Shown here: positions 29,601-39,982 of the stretch, in pieces
Numbering within the stretch: the first letter of the stretch is position 1
Layout: every line of letters begins with the position of its first letter
Position numbers and translations under genes: made by a program
Notes under the pieces: generated by a model
The model's database searches: none
Told to the model about the DNA's origin: nothing
The model's input: only the letters and a program-made list of their open reading frames with translations
NCBI GenBank assembly: GCA_012295275.1
Contig: CM022665.1
Span: forward strand, 30,182,457-30,246,456
DNA length: 64,000 bases
DNA from: Chrysomallon squamiferum
Lineage: Eukaryota; Mollusca; Gastropoda; Neomphalida; Peltospiridae
Direction of reading: 5' to 3'

Positions 29601-30232
29601 TTTTGCTAACAATGTAGAATTTGAATGTTGGATGCACTAAAATATTACTGCATTCTATATATACAAATAAAAATAATTTTTTTATAGTTGTTACATTTTG
29701 AGCAAAAGCTTATGGACTGTATCTTAAGTAAAAACACACTGATAATGTAGATGAGGGATTTTTTTTAAAATGTCACAATTCTGTAAACACATAAGTATTA
29801 GTATATATAGTAATTTTCTAAATTGTTAGTAAAATCTAAATAAATGTTTATTATTTATAATTATAGGATCTGAGCAGTGACTTTCTGCTGGCTCTGTGGA
29901 AGGGTTTGATTACTATCAACATAAAGACACACACAAACAAATCTGAAAATTTTCTGTTTGGAAAAGTAAGAACGTTTCAAATTTTGATAAATTAATGCAT
30001 TATTATGTCATATTACAATAATAAAAAAACAACTTTATTATTAGCAGACAAATTGTTTTGGTATCTAATGGTTTTGCTATCTATTATTTAATTATATGTG
30101 AAACTCTATTTTGCTCTTTAAAATTTTCATTTTGTGTTTAAAAAAAATGTTTCTGGCATTTAGAATTACCTGTGTTAGTGTTAATTATTTATAGGTTTAT
30201 TAAACTTTTACCTCTTGTGTGTGTGTGTCTGT

Positions 30233-30268
<36 letters not shown>

Positions 30269-30788
30269 AATTTTATTTATTTATTACTTCTTGGTTATAT
30301 GTAATCACAAATTATAGCCATGACAAACTTATTCTATGAAATGAATGAATTTTTCAAACAGTAGAACCATCTTTCATTTAAAATTAATATCCTATAGGTG
30401 ATTAAGATAAAATTCTATATCAACAGCAAATAATTATTTATTAATTCAAACATGAATTTTATTTTCAGTTGTCTAGCCCAGGTGTTTGGTATTGTACAGA
30501 AATCAAAGGTGCACCATGTAAGTATATGAAGATTTCTAAAAACTTTTGTGTTTTGTATTTTGTAAAACCCTCTGTTATATTCATTGTGTCTACAGTCATA
30601 AAGCTGAAATACTTTTTGATTAGAATAGATATTTCTGTTGATTTCTCAATACAGTCTTAGAAATGAGGAATGGGTTTGATTTATTTGTAAAATTTAGCTT
30701 TTTAACACCACTAGGCCTGTTTTTCAGTATGTGAAAGAACACCCTTTGAGTGATATAACAGCAGCTCAGTCTAACACTCATTACTAAA

Positions 30789-30862
<74 letters not shown>

Positions 30863-32234
30863 TGAATCTGATGAGTGATAAAATGGTTACAGATATAGAA
30901 TTTTATCTTAATCACCTATAGGATATTAACAGTTTTCTCTGTTTATTCACAGGTCCTTCTGTGAATTTAAAACCAGAGTATGGTGTTGTTGATGATGGTG
31001 CAGAGGTTGTTCCAGCAAGTGGAATAGCTTCCATTGTTTTGGATAGAACTAATGTTTTGCAGTACAGGTAATCTATCTATATGTTGTTGTCTTTTGTTAG
31101 ATGTATGCAGATGTTACTGGTTTATAAAAGATTTGTCCATTTTACTACCAGAATGTTTGATCAGATTGAAGAACACCTTCCTTGCTACTATGTTTGACAG
31201 TTATTTGCCATCTTTGTGTTTCAAACATACTCTTACATGCCACATTAGATCAGCTTAGTAAAAAACTGAAAAGCTCTTTGATTATAAACTTTACATTTAC
31301 AATGAGTTGTTAGTGAAACCTTAATATATTATGGTATATGTGAATTATTTTATATACTGGGATAGATCTTTCTAATTAAATAATAAAATTTGTATCTTTA
31401 TAAAATATTTTTTTATTTTTTTTTCATTTCTTGTGATACTTAAAATATTGTCCTTTTTATATAAATTATCCATAAAGAACTCTTTTGTTTTATTAATAAA
31501 AATAACTTGTATTACTTTCAGTATCTTGGTGGAAAATTCTCAAGTGCCTGCTACCAAGAAACTAAAAGCAGAAATTGTTCATGGATCAAAAACCATTTTA
31601 CCTATCCAGCTAACATATTCTAAACTGTTTAATAAAGCTTTTGAAGTACATGTAAGATTATAATACTGTTTTCTGTTAGAAAAAAACACAATAAATCTCC
31701 TTATGGCAGGATGTACAACCATGTAGCTAAATTAGTGGAGTGTGTTATTATTACAAGGATCAGAGTCATCATAACCCCTATAACTCTCTACACATAATTA
31801 TCTGTATGGAGGTATAATGTATATCAACAGTCTTTTAATCACTGGTATTTTTAATTCTTGTATGAGATAGCTAAAGCCATTGTTTGTCATTTTCAGCTTG
31901 AAAAATAATGTTATTGCATATTAATTAAAAATTATATAACGTTTTAACAACTCCTACTTCAATTTTAATGCTGACATTATTTATTTATTTATGCAGTTTA
32001 TTGTTTTATATGTAGAATGTCATCACTGAGCCTGAATTTCAGCTGATTTCAGCTCTCTCCACAGAGAGAGTTCACTTACGAGTGTTGGAGGTTGATGGCA
32101 AAAAAGCAAGACTAACTGGAAAAATCCCACCTGTCTTTAGAAGTGTCTGTACTCAACCAAAGGTGAAACTGAAAGAAAATTTACTATAAATTATAAAATT
32201 TCATACCTTTCATGTAAAAATAAATAAATAAATT

Positions 32235-32267
<33 letters not shown>

Positions 32268-32716
32268 ATAAAAATAATTAAAACAAAAACAAAAAATAAT
32301 AAAAATTAAAAAGAACCTAAAAAATGAAAAAAAAGAAAAAAATAAAAATTGAAGTTAGAAAATGTCTCACCCATCATTCAGCTAATTTGTTAAAAATAAA
32401 TAAATAAAAAATTCAGTTAGAAAATCTTTCTTTATAGTGTGTAAGAAATAATTATCCTTTATGATTTAATCTTTTATATTCACGGGAGATGTAATATTTT
32501 CTCAAGTTAGATGTGATATTTTCTCAAATTAAGTAAGTTCTTGAATGTTAAAACATATTCACAAATGTTATGAGATGCTGATATTTACAAGCAATATCTC
32601 TTAACTATATAATGATTAGTTTTACAGTTTCAGACTGTCTATACATGCATGCTGCTGAAAACATGCACATAAGCATATGTACATGCAAAACAAAAGACTC
32701 ACAGATATGCTCATAA

Positions 32717-32751
<35 letters not shown>

Positions 32752-34191
32752 CACACTTATGCTGAAATACAGACATGTATATGTTTATATACACAAAAAT
32801 CTATAGATATGGCAAATATCACACACACACACACACTATGACACATTCACTCAGAGATATTTAATAATTTATTTTCTGATTTTTTTTTCTAGAATATTAT
32901 TGTGGGTGAAGAACATGGTAACTGGTCAACAAAAGCTGTCCCCTTTGGAAGTCTGTACACTTTGCTTGAAGACCAGCTAGTGTTTACCTTCTCTGGTAAT
33001 GATTCTGTTCACCTGATGTTAGACAAGGTATTTTCTTTCATTTATTTTGTTTTAAATTTAGAAGTCTAGCACAATAGTTTCATAAATGTTAATCAGATTT
33101 AATTACAATTTATACTTTTACTACATCACAGTTTTAACGATGATATTATTATTATTGTTGTCGTTGTTGTTGTTATTGTTTTTATTACTATTACTGTACT
33201 TGTTATTGTTATCATTATAATCATTATTTTTAATATTAAATATAATTTGTATTAAAAGATATTTAAAAACATTTATAATATTAATGGTTTGAAGACAAAA
33301 GCAATAAAATAAAGCATTTAAAAATATTTTTAAAAAAATATAATTTCAGAAATTTACTGGACTTTGTTCTAGTCAATCATATTAAAAAAAAAAATAATGT
33401 GTTCTGAAACTGCAACATCTTAAATAAATAAAAATTAAGAAATAAATAATAAAAATTCAGACAGATTTATATACCAGGTCCTATGTTAAAATCAGATTTT
33501 TTTAACAAGGTATGAGTCAAGGCAATACATTAAATTGTTTTTAAAAGTGTACAAGTTAGTTATATTTTCCTAGAAATATTATATCTTTAAGAAATCTATG
33601 GAAAAAAGTTCATGTTTATAAACAATCCAAGAAATATTATATTCATTTAATTATCAGAATGAAAAAACATTTAAAAAAATTTTCTTTTTAAATTAAATAA
33701 AAATATTTTGTTAAAACTGAGATCTGTAGGAATATGAGCATAATAAAATAATTTATGCAATAATCTGTTTAAATTATATAAATAAATAAATAAATAAACA
33801 AACAAACAAAATAAATAATAACAGTATAAAATAAATAAATAACTAAAAATATGTAACATAAAAAATTACAAATCCCAAACAAAACAACCAAAAACACTTC
33901 TTCATTTTTTTATTATTTTTTTTTTTGACTGTAACAATGTATATTGAAATTATTAATATGGTAGACTGTATCTCAATTTCAGGAACATTTTGATGATTGC
34001 AACTTTGAAAATGCCACCCAAATTGGAGCACCCCCTCACACTTCTGACAAGCTGTCTGTAGACTACAGATTAAAGAAATTGGGGGTGCAGTACTTCAGCT
34101 CTGAAGCAAACTGCAACTCAACACAGCCTCTGAAACTGATTGTCAAGATTTTACATCCAGGTATGACTCTGACCCTGTGTTGTATTATAAT

Positions 34192-34230
<39 letters not shown>

Positions 34231-35241
34231 ACAGTTACAAACACATCATCATAAAGATAGTATCATTTGTTTTTATCAGATTTAAAACTTAATTTAAAAT
34301 CTTTTAAGGAAAGGACATAATTCTGCTATTACAGTATAAAATTGATATGTTAAGAAATATATATAATTTTAAAATTAAAATTTTAAAAAAAAATGTATTT
34401 AATATTTTTGAAATTATTAATTATTGCAAAATTATCACAATTATCTTTTTTTTATTTTATTTACATGAACTTTTAAATAATTCTGATTTGTTAATATTTT
34501 CCCCCAAAATAATTCTTAAATGATTAAATGAAAATGTTGTTGGTTTTATAGATAAACTTTATTTACTTCACAATTGGTTTAAAGCTTATTTAATGTATCT
34601 CACTATTCATAAGCTGTTTTGTATTACAAGTATTCAGAAATATTTGTTAATTCATTTTGACAATTTCTATTAAGTTCTTGTTTAATGTTTATTATTCATA
34701 ATGATTTTATTAAATATAATATTTATTTTTAAAATTCCTATCCATTTTTATTAACTTTAGTTTTTATTATTTTTTATAAGTTTATAAGTTTTTGTTAACA
34801 TTTTGTTTATTTTATTAATTTTTAAATAATTTTTGGCAAATGAACTTAACAGTTTCACTCAATTTGCAGTTTTTATTTTAACTTAATTTTGAGGAACTGA
34901 ATACATATCAACAATTCACTTCATTTTTTATTTATTTTAGTTTTCATTTTGTTTTTCATTTTATCAAATAAAATTGTGCATAGCCGTATATTTTTTTTAA
35001 ATTTCCATTTTTTTATTAAAAAATTTTAGTTCCTGTAAAACTGGACTTGAATGAGTGTTCAGAGTCACTGTATGATGTATGGAGAAAACAAGAACTAAAT
35101 AAATATATAACTCCAAACCCTGCTGGAGCTGCAGTTGGTGGATTGATTGCTGGAATTATTATTCTTGCCATCTTTGTTGTGTGGGACAGGAGAATCCATG
35201 ACAAGAAGAGTGGAGATGTCTCAATGTTTGAAAGATTCTAA
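291..35241 (+). CDS. Gene A: CHRD-repeat / cupredoxin-like single-pass membrane protein (5' end missing)
   Basis: I joined 21 exons by GT/AG sites with fully consistent phases: 291-409, 4407-4530, 13036-13102, 13749-13848, 20650-20750, 21378-21540, 22391-22462, 22839-22988, 26353-26497, 26789-26878, 27463-27542, 28196-28279, 29001-29144, 29867-29965, 30469-30517, 30953-31067, 31522-31651, 32016-32162, 32893-33027, 33983-34160, 35030-35241. They encode 833 residues plus a split first codon (residue numbers below start at the first whole codon). The start codon and signal peptide must lie upstream. The order is a Cys-rich region (1-136), CHRD-like modules (about 137-655), a plastocyanin-like domain (660-763), a transmembrane helix (about 795-815) and an 18-residue tail. 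Many N-x-S/T sequons (NATV, NRTV, NASV, NWST, NATQ, NSTQ) and scattered cysteines fit an extracellular chain. No named orthologue is recognised; a role in extracellular matrix, copper or ligand binding would be guesswork. The exon chain is strongly supported; the function is not. Confidence 0.85.
410..4406 (+). other. Gene A intron 1
   Basis: This is AT-rich intron sequence. It holds a CT/CA microsatellite (1356-1404), poly-A runs near 1769-1798, 2719-2739 and 3099-3123, and AT-rich simple sequence. I see no exon, RNA gene or mobile-element coding region. Confidence 0.6.
1356..1404 (+). repeat. CT/CA microsatellite
   Basis: (CT)n followed by (CA)n of about 14 units; open frames across it are artefacts. 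Confidence 0.95.
4630..4736 (+). repeat. Decayed copy of the gene A exon 2 boundary
   Basis: Repeats 4500-4604, which covers the last 31 bp of exon 2, its donor and the following intron: TTTACCTTTATCAATTGATA and CAGTACAGGTATGTGTAACT mirror the exon end and GTATGTATAACT donor. The coding frame is lost. Confidence 0.8.
6559..6712 (+). repeat. Composite CA / TG / TA microsatellite
   Basis: A (CA)n run is followed after a short ATATATAA spacer by (TG)n and then (TA)n. The CA and TG runs are reverse complements, so the block can fold as a long hairpin. Confidence 0.95.
7664..7710 (+). repeat. CA microsatellite
   Basis: Uninterrupted (CA)n of about 23 units, with a short GA run about 25 bp downstream. 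Confidence 0.95.
8793..9170 (+). repeat. 46-bp minisatellite, about 8 units
   Basis: The repeating core is TCAGAATGTGTAGTAGATCA, then GCTTAG, an ATTAGGCATGTGAC-like segment and TAGAG. Units are about 46 bp, and more diverged than the 41-bp array. It lies in gene A intron 2. Confidence 0.9.
11365..11565 (-). mobile_element. tRNA-derived SINE, mollusc-type, minus strand
   Basis: Read on the minus strand this has a tRNA-like head (GGCTCTTTAGTCAGAAGC and the B-box-like GGCTCAATCC), then a body with TTTATCAAAAGCCAAGG, TATGTGCTTTCCTATCTATG and CATATAAATAGGG. The body matches the copy at 13160-13330 in the same window (TTTATCAAAGG..TATGTGCTTTGATGTC) and, from memory, a SINE family abundant in gastropod genomes (…TATATCAAAGGCCGTGG…). 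Ends are approximate. Confidence 0.6.
13160..13330 (+). mobile_element. SINE body fragment, same family
   Basis: Contains GGATCAATCCTTCTTGG, CCATTGGGCTATTTCCCATT, CCAGACTGTGATGCAGCTGG and TTTATCAAAGG, collinear with the remembered molluscan SINE (GGATCGATCCC.., CCCATTGGGCTATTTC, TTCCAGCCAGTGCACCACGA). It lies in gene A intron 3. The boundaries are approximate and the copy is diverged. Confidence 0.6.
15431..16250 (+). repeat. 41-bp minisatellite, about 20 units
   Basis: Units start GCTGTTAAACACTGTAGATA and end GAAATGTAACCAA. Nineteen successive starts, from 15431 to 16210, are spaced exactly 41 bp with no indels, and a degenerate twentieth unit closes the array. Variant sites are GCT/GTT, AAACAC/AAATAC, and AGAGG/AGAAG. 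The GTT form occurs only in the last seven units. It lies in gene A intron 4. Confidence 0.95.
17813..17910 (+). repeat. 43-bp direct duplication
   Basis: ATAAAAATTAATTTATGCAT, continuing to AAGTGTGTGGA, occurs twice back to back without visible change, followed by the start of a third copy. Confidence 0.9.
18741..18838 (+). repeat. GA microsatellite
   Basis: (GA)n of more than 35 units with a few interruptions at the 3' end. Confidence 0.95.
19455..19735 (+). repeat. AAT/GAT trinucleotide-rich stretch
   Basis: Imperfect AAT, GAT and AGT triplets. A block containing AATTATGATGATGTTT occurs twice about 75 bp apart. Confidence 0.85.
20650..22988 (+). CDS. Gene A exons 5-8: first, divergent CHRD-like module and Cys-containing linker
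   Basis: Exons 20650-20750, 21378-21540, 22391-22462 and 22839-22988 encode residues 137-298. AQVLNATGTFDHFAKSFILH looks like the opening strand of a CHRD fold, and VINELKSEKLILKLSSS with NGTISLSH looks like its closing strands, where family members usually read 'L..G.LyvNIHT...p.GeIrG'. Exon 8 (FGIGHYEGFHALYSHQGWLS, then GCEFIGP and FGPCVEA) is an aromatic, two-cysteine linker I cannot assign. Exon 7 must end at 22462: reading through its donor hits a stop 11 codons later, and splicing there joins exon 8 in phase 0. Coding status is strong and the CHRD call is moderate. Confidence 0.7.
21541..22200 (+). repeat. Degenerate tandem array starting at a splice donor (gene A intron 6)
   Basis: Recurring blocks GTTACTTA / AAAACAAAGC(A/T)GC / CAATGTCAGC / TGTATGATGTG appear about every 110-140 bp, roughly five times, beginning directly after the exon 6 donor. 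Strongly diverged. Confidence 0.65.
22989..26352 (+). other. Gene A intron 8 (3.4 kb)
   Basis: It contains a low-complexity A-rich block (23582-23760), a degenerate tandem array of roughly 100-bp units (about 24140-25560) and an ATT/ATC-rich stretch near 25690-25800. Short open frames here show no protein-like composition. Confidence 0.6.
24140..25560 (+). repeat. Degenerate tandem array of about 100-bp units (gene A intron 8)
   Basis: The blocks ATGTACTGAAAATAATTTGG, CTTTGTAATA, TTTTCATAACTCTTGG, GAAAATGTGTTTTATTTGG and TTTATCATTCATTTAGCAAA recur in the same order ten or more times with substitutions and indels. Later units are shorter or missing parts. Confidence 0.8.
26353..30517 (+). CDS. 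Gene A exons 9-15: CHRD-like modules 2 and 3
   Basis: Seven exons (26353-26497, 26789-26878, 27463-27542, 28196-28279, 29001-29144, 29867-29965, 30469-30517) encode residues 299-528. Module 2 opens with HAGDQDDVHGVLAMSFIDER and continues VHVTLSVTGLKNNITSVDIT then GPA, matching the CHRD pattern of a strand, 'hyxvxvxGL', and 'itxahihgpa'. Module 3 has YGAGIFQLTKGRWLKFEIVL, KGVEGHISYVTLNGP and, near its end, KGLITINIKTHTNKSENFLF then GKL, which corresponds to the family's 'yvNIHT..np.GeirGql' close. CHRD (Pfam PF07452) was named from chordin, where it occurs as repeated beta-rich modules. Each module is followed by a Cys-containing joint (VTVCTAD, VWYCTEI). The domain call rests on motif recall without a profile search. 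Confidence 0.75.
26580..26690 (+). repeat. TG/TA microsatellite
   Basis: A long (GT)n run followed by CATGTG variants, TCTG repeats and (TA)n. A separate GT run lies at about 26121-26158 in the preceding intron. Confidence 0.9.
30218..30268 (+). repeat. GT microsatellite
   Basis: Near-perfect (GT)n in gene A intron 14. Confidence 0.9.
30794..30859 (+). repeat. GA microsatellite
   Basis: Uninterrupted (GA)n of about 32 units in gene A intron 15. Confidence 0.95.
30953..32162 (+). CDS. Gene A exons 16-18: CHRD-like module 4
   Basis: Exons 30953-31067, 31522-31651 and 32016-32162 encode residues 529-659. The stretch DDGAEVVPASGIASIVLD begins like a CHRD module ('G..EVPPv.t.a.G.a...l'), followed by YSILVEN, an AEIVHGS segment where the family has 'AHIHgpa', and LRVLEVDGKKARLTGKIPPV as the likely closing 'GeirGqi' strand. 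The joint SVCTQPK precedes the cupredoxin-like domain. Several of the family's most conserved residues are replaced, so this is a divergent module. Confidence 0.7.
32236..32340 (+). repeat. A-rich low-complexity block
   Basis: A poly-A run followed by AAAAAT-type sequence; similar blocks occur at 23582-23760 and 11711-11800. Confidence 0.9.
32709..32836 (+). repeat. Two CA microsatellites
   Basis: (CA)n at about 32719-32748 and again at 32820-32836 in gene A intron 18. Confidence 0.9.
32893..34160 (+). CDS. Gene A exons 19-20: plastocyanin/phytocyanin-like (cupredoxin) domain
   Basis: Exons 32893-33027 and 33983-34160 encode residues 660-763. The order matches the phytocyanin/ephrin-type cupredoxin: an opening strand IIVGEEHGNWST, the strand DQLVFTFSGNDSVHLMLDKE (family: 'DtLvFnY....HnVvev'), EHFDDCNFENATQIG (family: 'dyd.Cn..np'), and KKLGVQYFSSEANCNS followed by LKLIVKI (family: 'G.hYFiCg..gHC..GqKl.v.V'). 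The first ligand-type histidine (VHLM) and both disulphide cysteines (DDC, ANC) are present. The Cys-ligand position reads Ser (YFSS) and the second His position reads Asn (ANC). It is therefore probably a structural or ligand-binding cupredoxin, not a blue-copper electron carrier. The fold call is fairly confident and the ligand loss depends on my alignment. Confidence 0.75.
35030..35241 (+). CDS. Gene A exon 21: transmembrane helix, cytoplasmic tail and stop
   Basis: The last exon encodes residues 764-833: a juxtamembrane segment with one cysteine (LNECSESLYDVW), the helix GAAVGGLIAGIIILAIFVV containing small-xxx-small GG/AG pairs, then the basic tail WDRRIHDKKSGDVSMFERF and TAA. Topology is predicted as type I, with the repeats outside. 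The final codons (SMFERF) are also the first unit of the degenerate tandem array that continues downstream. Confidence 0.85.
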
Positions 35242-36140
35242 AACCAATTTGTAAAAGATAATAACATTCTGGTGTTTATTTTTATGTTTCGGTATTCAAA
35301 AGATTCTAAATCAGATTTTAAACCAATAATAATATTGCAGTGTTTTATTTTATATTTCAGTGTTTGAAAGAGACAAAAACAGTTTTCAAAAAGCAGAGAT
35401 AATGTTTGGGTGTTTCTTTTTATGTTTTAATATTTAAGTGATTCAAAAACAAATTTTAAATATATAAAAAACATTCTGCAATTTTATTTGAAGGATTATA
35501 AAACAGATCTGCAAGACATAATAATATTCTGACATTTTATTTTATGTTTCAATGTTTGTCAGATTCTAAACAGTAGAAACAAAATATAATTTCAGAATAG
35601 TATGCCATATTATTTTTCAATATTTGAAAAATTTGAAAACAGCAAGAACAAAACAGATAGTAACAGTATTCTGTTTAATGTTTGACAGATTTTAAAACTG
35701 TGGAAACAGTTAACAGCAGTTCATTCTATGTTAGAATGTTTTAAAAATTCTAAACAAGCAGAAACAAAGCAGATGGTATAGTTTATACAGTCCATTTCAT
35801 GTCGTAATGCTTGAAAGATTTGAAAATGCTGGAAACAAAGCATAAGATTATTTTATTATTCCAAAATGTTTGTTCCATTTTATGTTGTAAGTGTTTGAAA
35901 ATTCTAAAACAGAGTGCAAACAAAACCGAAATCTACCAAAATTCCATTAATTCATTTCATTTCATTTCCATGTTTGAAATATTCTGAACCTCAGCATAAA
36001 AAAAAGGTAAAAATGTTCTGATATTCCAAATGACATTCCATTTTATGTTTCAGAATCTGAAAGATTTTAAAAATGAAGAAACAAAACAAATAATAACATT
36101 CAGTTCCTTCATGTTGGCATTCCATTTTATTTATATCATG
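35222..36140 (+). repeat. Degenerate tandem array (about 13 units of 58-84 bp) overlapping the end of gene A
   Basis: Units begin ATGTTTGAAAGATTCTAAAA and end TTCCATTTTATGTTTCA. The first unit contains the last codons and stop of gene A (TCAATGTTTGAAAGATTCTAA). Units continue through the presumed 3' UTR to about 36140. Confidence 0.85.
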
Positions 36141-37611
36141 TTCTACTGTATTCTTTCAAAACTGCAGTTCCATTTTATTTGGAAAGGCTGCATTTTACAA
36201 AATAAGATAATCAGGAACCCATTATTTGTATATAAAAAATGAACCAGAATTAACATAAGACCCTTGCCAAAAATAAAAAAATATAATAACCTTTCAAAAA
36301 ATCTATTTGTAATGATCATTATGTGCCTAAATATAATTTATTTCTTAAAAATGTTTTTTATTTATTAAACCAAATGTCTGTAGCAGATAAATTAAAAAAC
36401 TGCTAAAAAAAACAACCACAAAATCTTTTTAAAATGTTAATCCTATTATTATCATTTTTTTTTAAATTCATTTCACCAGTAAATGTGATATATTAAAAAA
36501 ATGTTGTTATTAGTTCCACTGTTAACATTCTTTCGATGTTTTATTTTAGACAGAATGATATATTGTTAATATATCTTTCTTTCTGATCTCATCATACTTT
36601 AAAAGTTTTCTAAATGGCAATATAAATTCCCTATGTACGGGTATACACCCTTTAAAATCTTTGAACTTTAATAATGTTTTAAAAATTATGTTTATTGTCA
36701 TTTTATTTCTTGTCTTTGTATGTTGAATTTTAATGTACGCATTGTAAATAGATGGCAGTTGTTAAATATGTTTCCAAAAATGTACTGTTCTAATATGGAC
36801 ACAGTAAATTATTTTATTTTTTATTAAACTTAGATGGTCAGTTTTTAGAAGTTTCAAGCTGTCATATATATATATAATAAAATTCCCTTTAAACTATAAA
36901 GCCAATTATTGTGGAACCCATCCCTAAAGCATATTTGGTACTTTTATTCTTGTATGTGATTAAATTGATGAACTAAATATTATAATAGATAACTGAATCT
37001 CAGTAATTCAATTGTTATGATTCTACTCACACTATAGGTGCAATATCATGGAAAATTCTGATTTAACATTACATAAAACTACACATTTATCTTAAAGCCA
37101 TTTTAGCATTATTATACATTATTTCAAACATTTAAAAGATAGCCATTCATATCAAAAAAAAAAAAAAAAAAAAAAAGAGAGAAATACTGTGGTCAGTTTA
37201 CTATGTCCGTCCAAATATACATGTATATGTTGTTTCTATGACTTCATTATTCATTTAATTTAAAATATTTCACTAAAAGCATATCTGAATTAACAAACTA
37301 AAAACAAACTTTTTCATAGTAAAAATTGAAACTGTTAAGTGATATATTGTAACAAAAAATCACAATTCTTAACAATTTACAGTATACACACATAAATGCA
37401 TACATGTATGGTTTTGTTTTTTCATTTTGTGATTTGTGTATCGTAATTTTATTATGTTTTGTAAACTTTTACATTGTGCCTTTATATAAATATCTAAAAA
37501 ATAGAAATATACTGAATCCTGTTTTTTTTCATTATTATTATTATTATTTTAATTTTTTTTTGTTAACAGTTCATTCTGTTTAAAAACGATCATGGAAAAA
37601 ATTATTTCACT

Positions 37612-37745
37612 GAATTTATTTTTTGGTTTATTTTAAGAAATGGAAAAAATGTAAGTAAAAGAAAACACTTGGTATTTTTTATATCCTGGATTTCCAGTGA
37701 TTTTCTTGGAGTGTGTTGATTAACTGTCTAATCGACAGTTGATTA
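37612..37745 (+). repeat. Decayed copy of the KNTC1 5' flank
   Basis: Aligns with 40043-40168: TTTATTTTAAGAAATGG, TTTCCAGTGATTTTCTTGG and GTGTGTTGATTAACT match TTTATTTTAGGAAATGG, TTTCCAGTGATTTCCTTGG and GTGTTTTGATTAACT. The KNTC1 ATG is not included. Confidence 0.75.
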
Positions 37746-39725
37746 TGTTTTTAAAAATAAAATTAGTCTTTTAAAATTATATCAACAAAATTAAAGTTAT
37801 TGATTGAAAAATATTTCTTATAAATTGTATGATTCTTGAGAACAAAATCTTTTTATTATTTTTAAAATTTTATTATAACTTTTTATCTCATTATGAAGAA
37901 TTAGTGCTTTTTATTTAATTAAAAGCAATCTTGCTGAACTAATTTTAATGTGCTATGGTTATGCCAGTTATTGCAAAAATAGCTTATGTTGTTTTTTATG
38001 GAAATTGTCAAGTATTTGATGAATTACTTCATTTAATATTTTTTTTCTGGTTTTTTTTTTTTTTTTTTTTTTTGTGCATTCCTTTTGTGTGGATTCGAAT
38101 GGCAAAAATGCATTTTATTTTTTCCATCTTACTAGTATTTTATTTGTGTTAATTATATTTCCAAATTATAAAGTTTGAAATTAAAATTAGCAAGTTTTTC
38201 CTTTTATGATGTCATTTCATGAATACAAATGTAGAAAAGATATAAATAAATAGCAGGGGAAAAAACAAAAAAAAACAAAAAAGTATGTATGTATGTATAT
38301 ATTTATATATATATATATAAAACTGAAAACCCAGTCTGAGTAAAATTAATCATTAGAATTTATAAAATAATATATTAGCAATTTTTAATTACTTTTTTTT
38401 TTTTTTTTTTAAATGTATATACAAAATGAGAAATGTGAGCCTCTGTATATGCTTGTGATTTTATTATCATATTTTATTATTAGCAAAGTTTGGTTTGAAG
38501 TAGAAATGAAACAATCAGTTTGAAGTATATAAAATGTATTTAAGTTTATTTGTTATACAGGTTTTGTGTTTTAAAGTGATAATTTGTTTTAATACCATAT
38601 TTGAACTATAATAATCATTTCCTGTCATTTTATTTTACTTGGTTGTTATTCAATGTTATTTTATCTTTTATTTAATGTTAAAACTGTTTCATGTAATTTT
38701 ACATGTTTAATGTTTTATACCATGCAACTAATTATTTTTAGATCTGATTCCATGACTTTATTTTCACAAATTTATGCAATGCACAATTTACAATGACTTA
38801 TTTATTTTTTCATATTTTGTTGTGATAATATAATTAGTTAGACATATGTTGTATTTATACATTTGTTTGTGTATTCATTGTTTCAAATAAAAAAAAATAT
38901 ATAAAAACCTGCAGAGTTTATTATTATTATTTTTTAGTTGTCTGTTGAATAAAATTTAATATTTAAAATAAATTTACAAAAGTAATATTTACTTATGTCT
39001 ACAGAAAATATGACTGAAAATAAATTTTAAAAATAGTAATTTTAGATTATTACTTTCTTGTACATGCAGTTCATTTTAAATGACAGTGAATATTTTTTTT
39101 TATCTCAATATTATTTATTTATTTGTGTTATATTTTTCATTTTCTGAATTGGAATCAAATTTAGTCTACATAATAATGAACTGTTTTTACAAAAAGTAAT
39201 TTTCTTTACTATCAAATTAGTGTAAGTAATGTTAACTTGTTGAAATCTGCATTTTCAGTTTAAAATATTAAAGACCACTTTGAAAGGTAATAGAATGTTA
39301 TAAATAATAATAAGAAAAAAGTGAAATACTTTGAATTCAACAAGAAACAGTTTGTATTAGTTTTAAATAATATGAACACATTATGACTAGGTTGTAGCTG
39401 TTGAAAATATTTTGACAAAGTCTACCATAGCATATCTAAAAAAAAAAAAAAAAAAAAATTACAATAATAATTATTATAAAATAATAATTTAAAACAAAAA
39501 TTATAGATTACAAATAAATAAATAAATAAATAAATAGTATTTCAGTAAGCTTCCGATAGTAATTTAACATCAAATTTTTGTTTATACATATTACGAAGCA
39601 AATGAGTATAACAATAAATAACTATAATAATTTTAATTATTTCAAAATATTAAATCAAATTAAAATATTTATTTCTGTCTCACTCTCATTTGACAATGGA
39701 CACATTCATGCAACAGGCAGAATAT

Positions 39726-39763
<38 letters not shown>

Positions 39764-39982
39764 TTTAAATCTGTACCGTAAATAACAGAAAATAACCTGC
39801 ATCTGTTAAATTATTTTTTATCTTTCAAACAAATAAACAAAATCAGTTATGATTTCCGATGGGAAGTTACAGTCGATATCATAAAATATTCGATTAAAAT
39901 ATTTGGGTATTTAGCGAGAAATGTATAACAAATGCATATTATTTATTTATTTTGTTTATTTTTTTATTTTTTTTTTTTTTTC

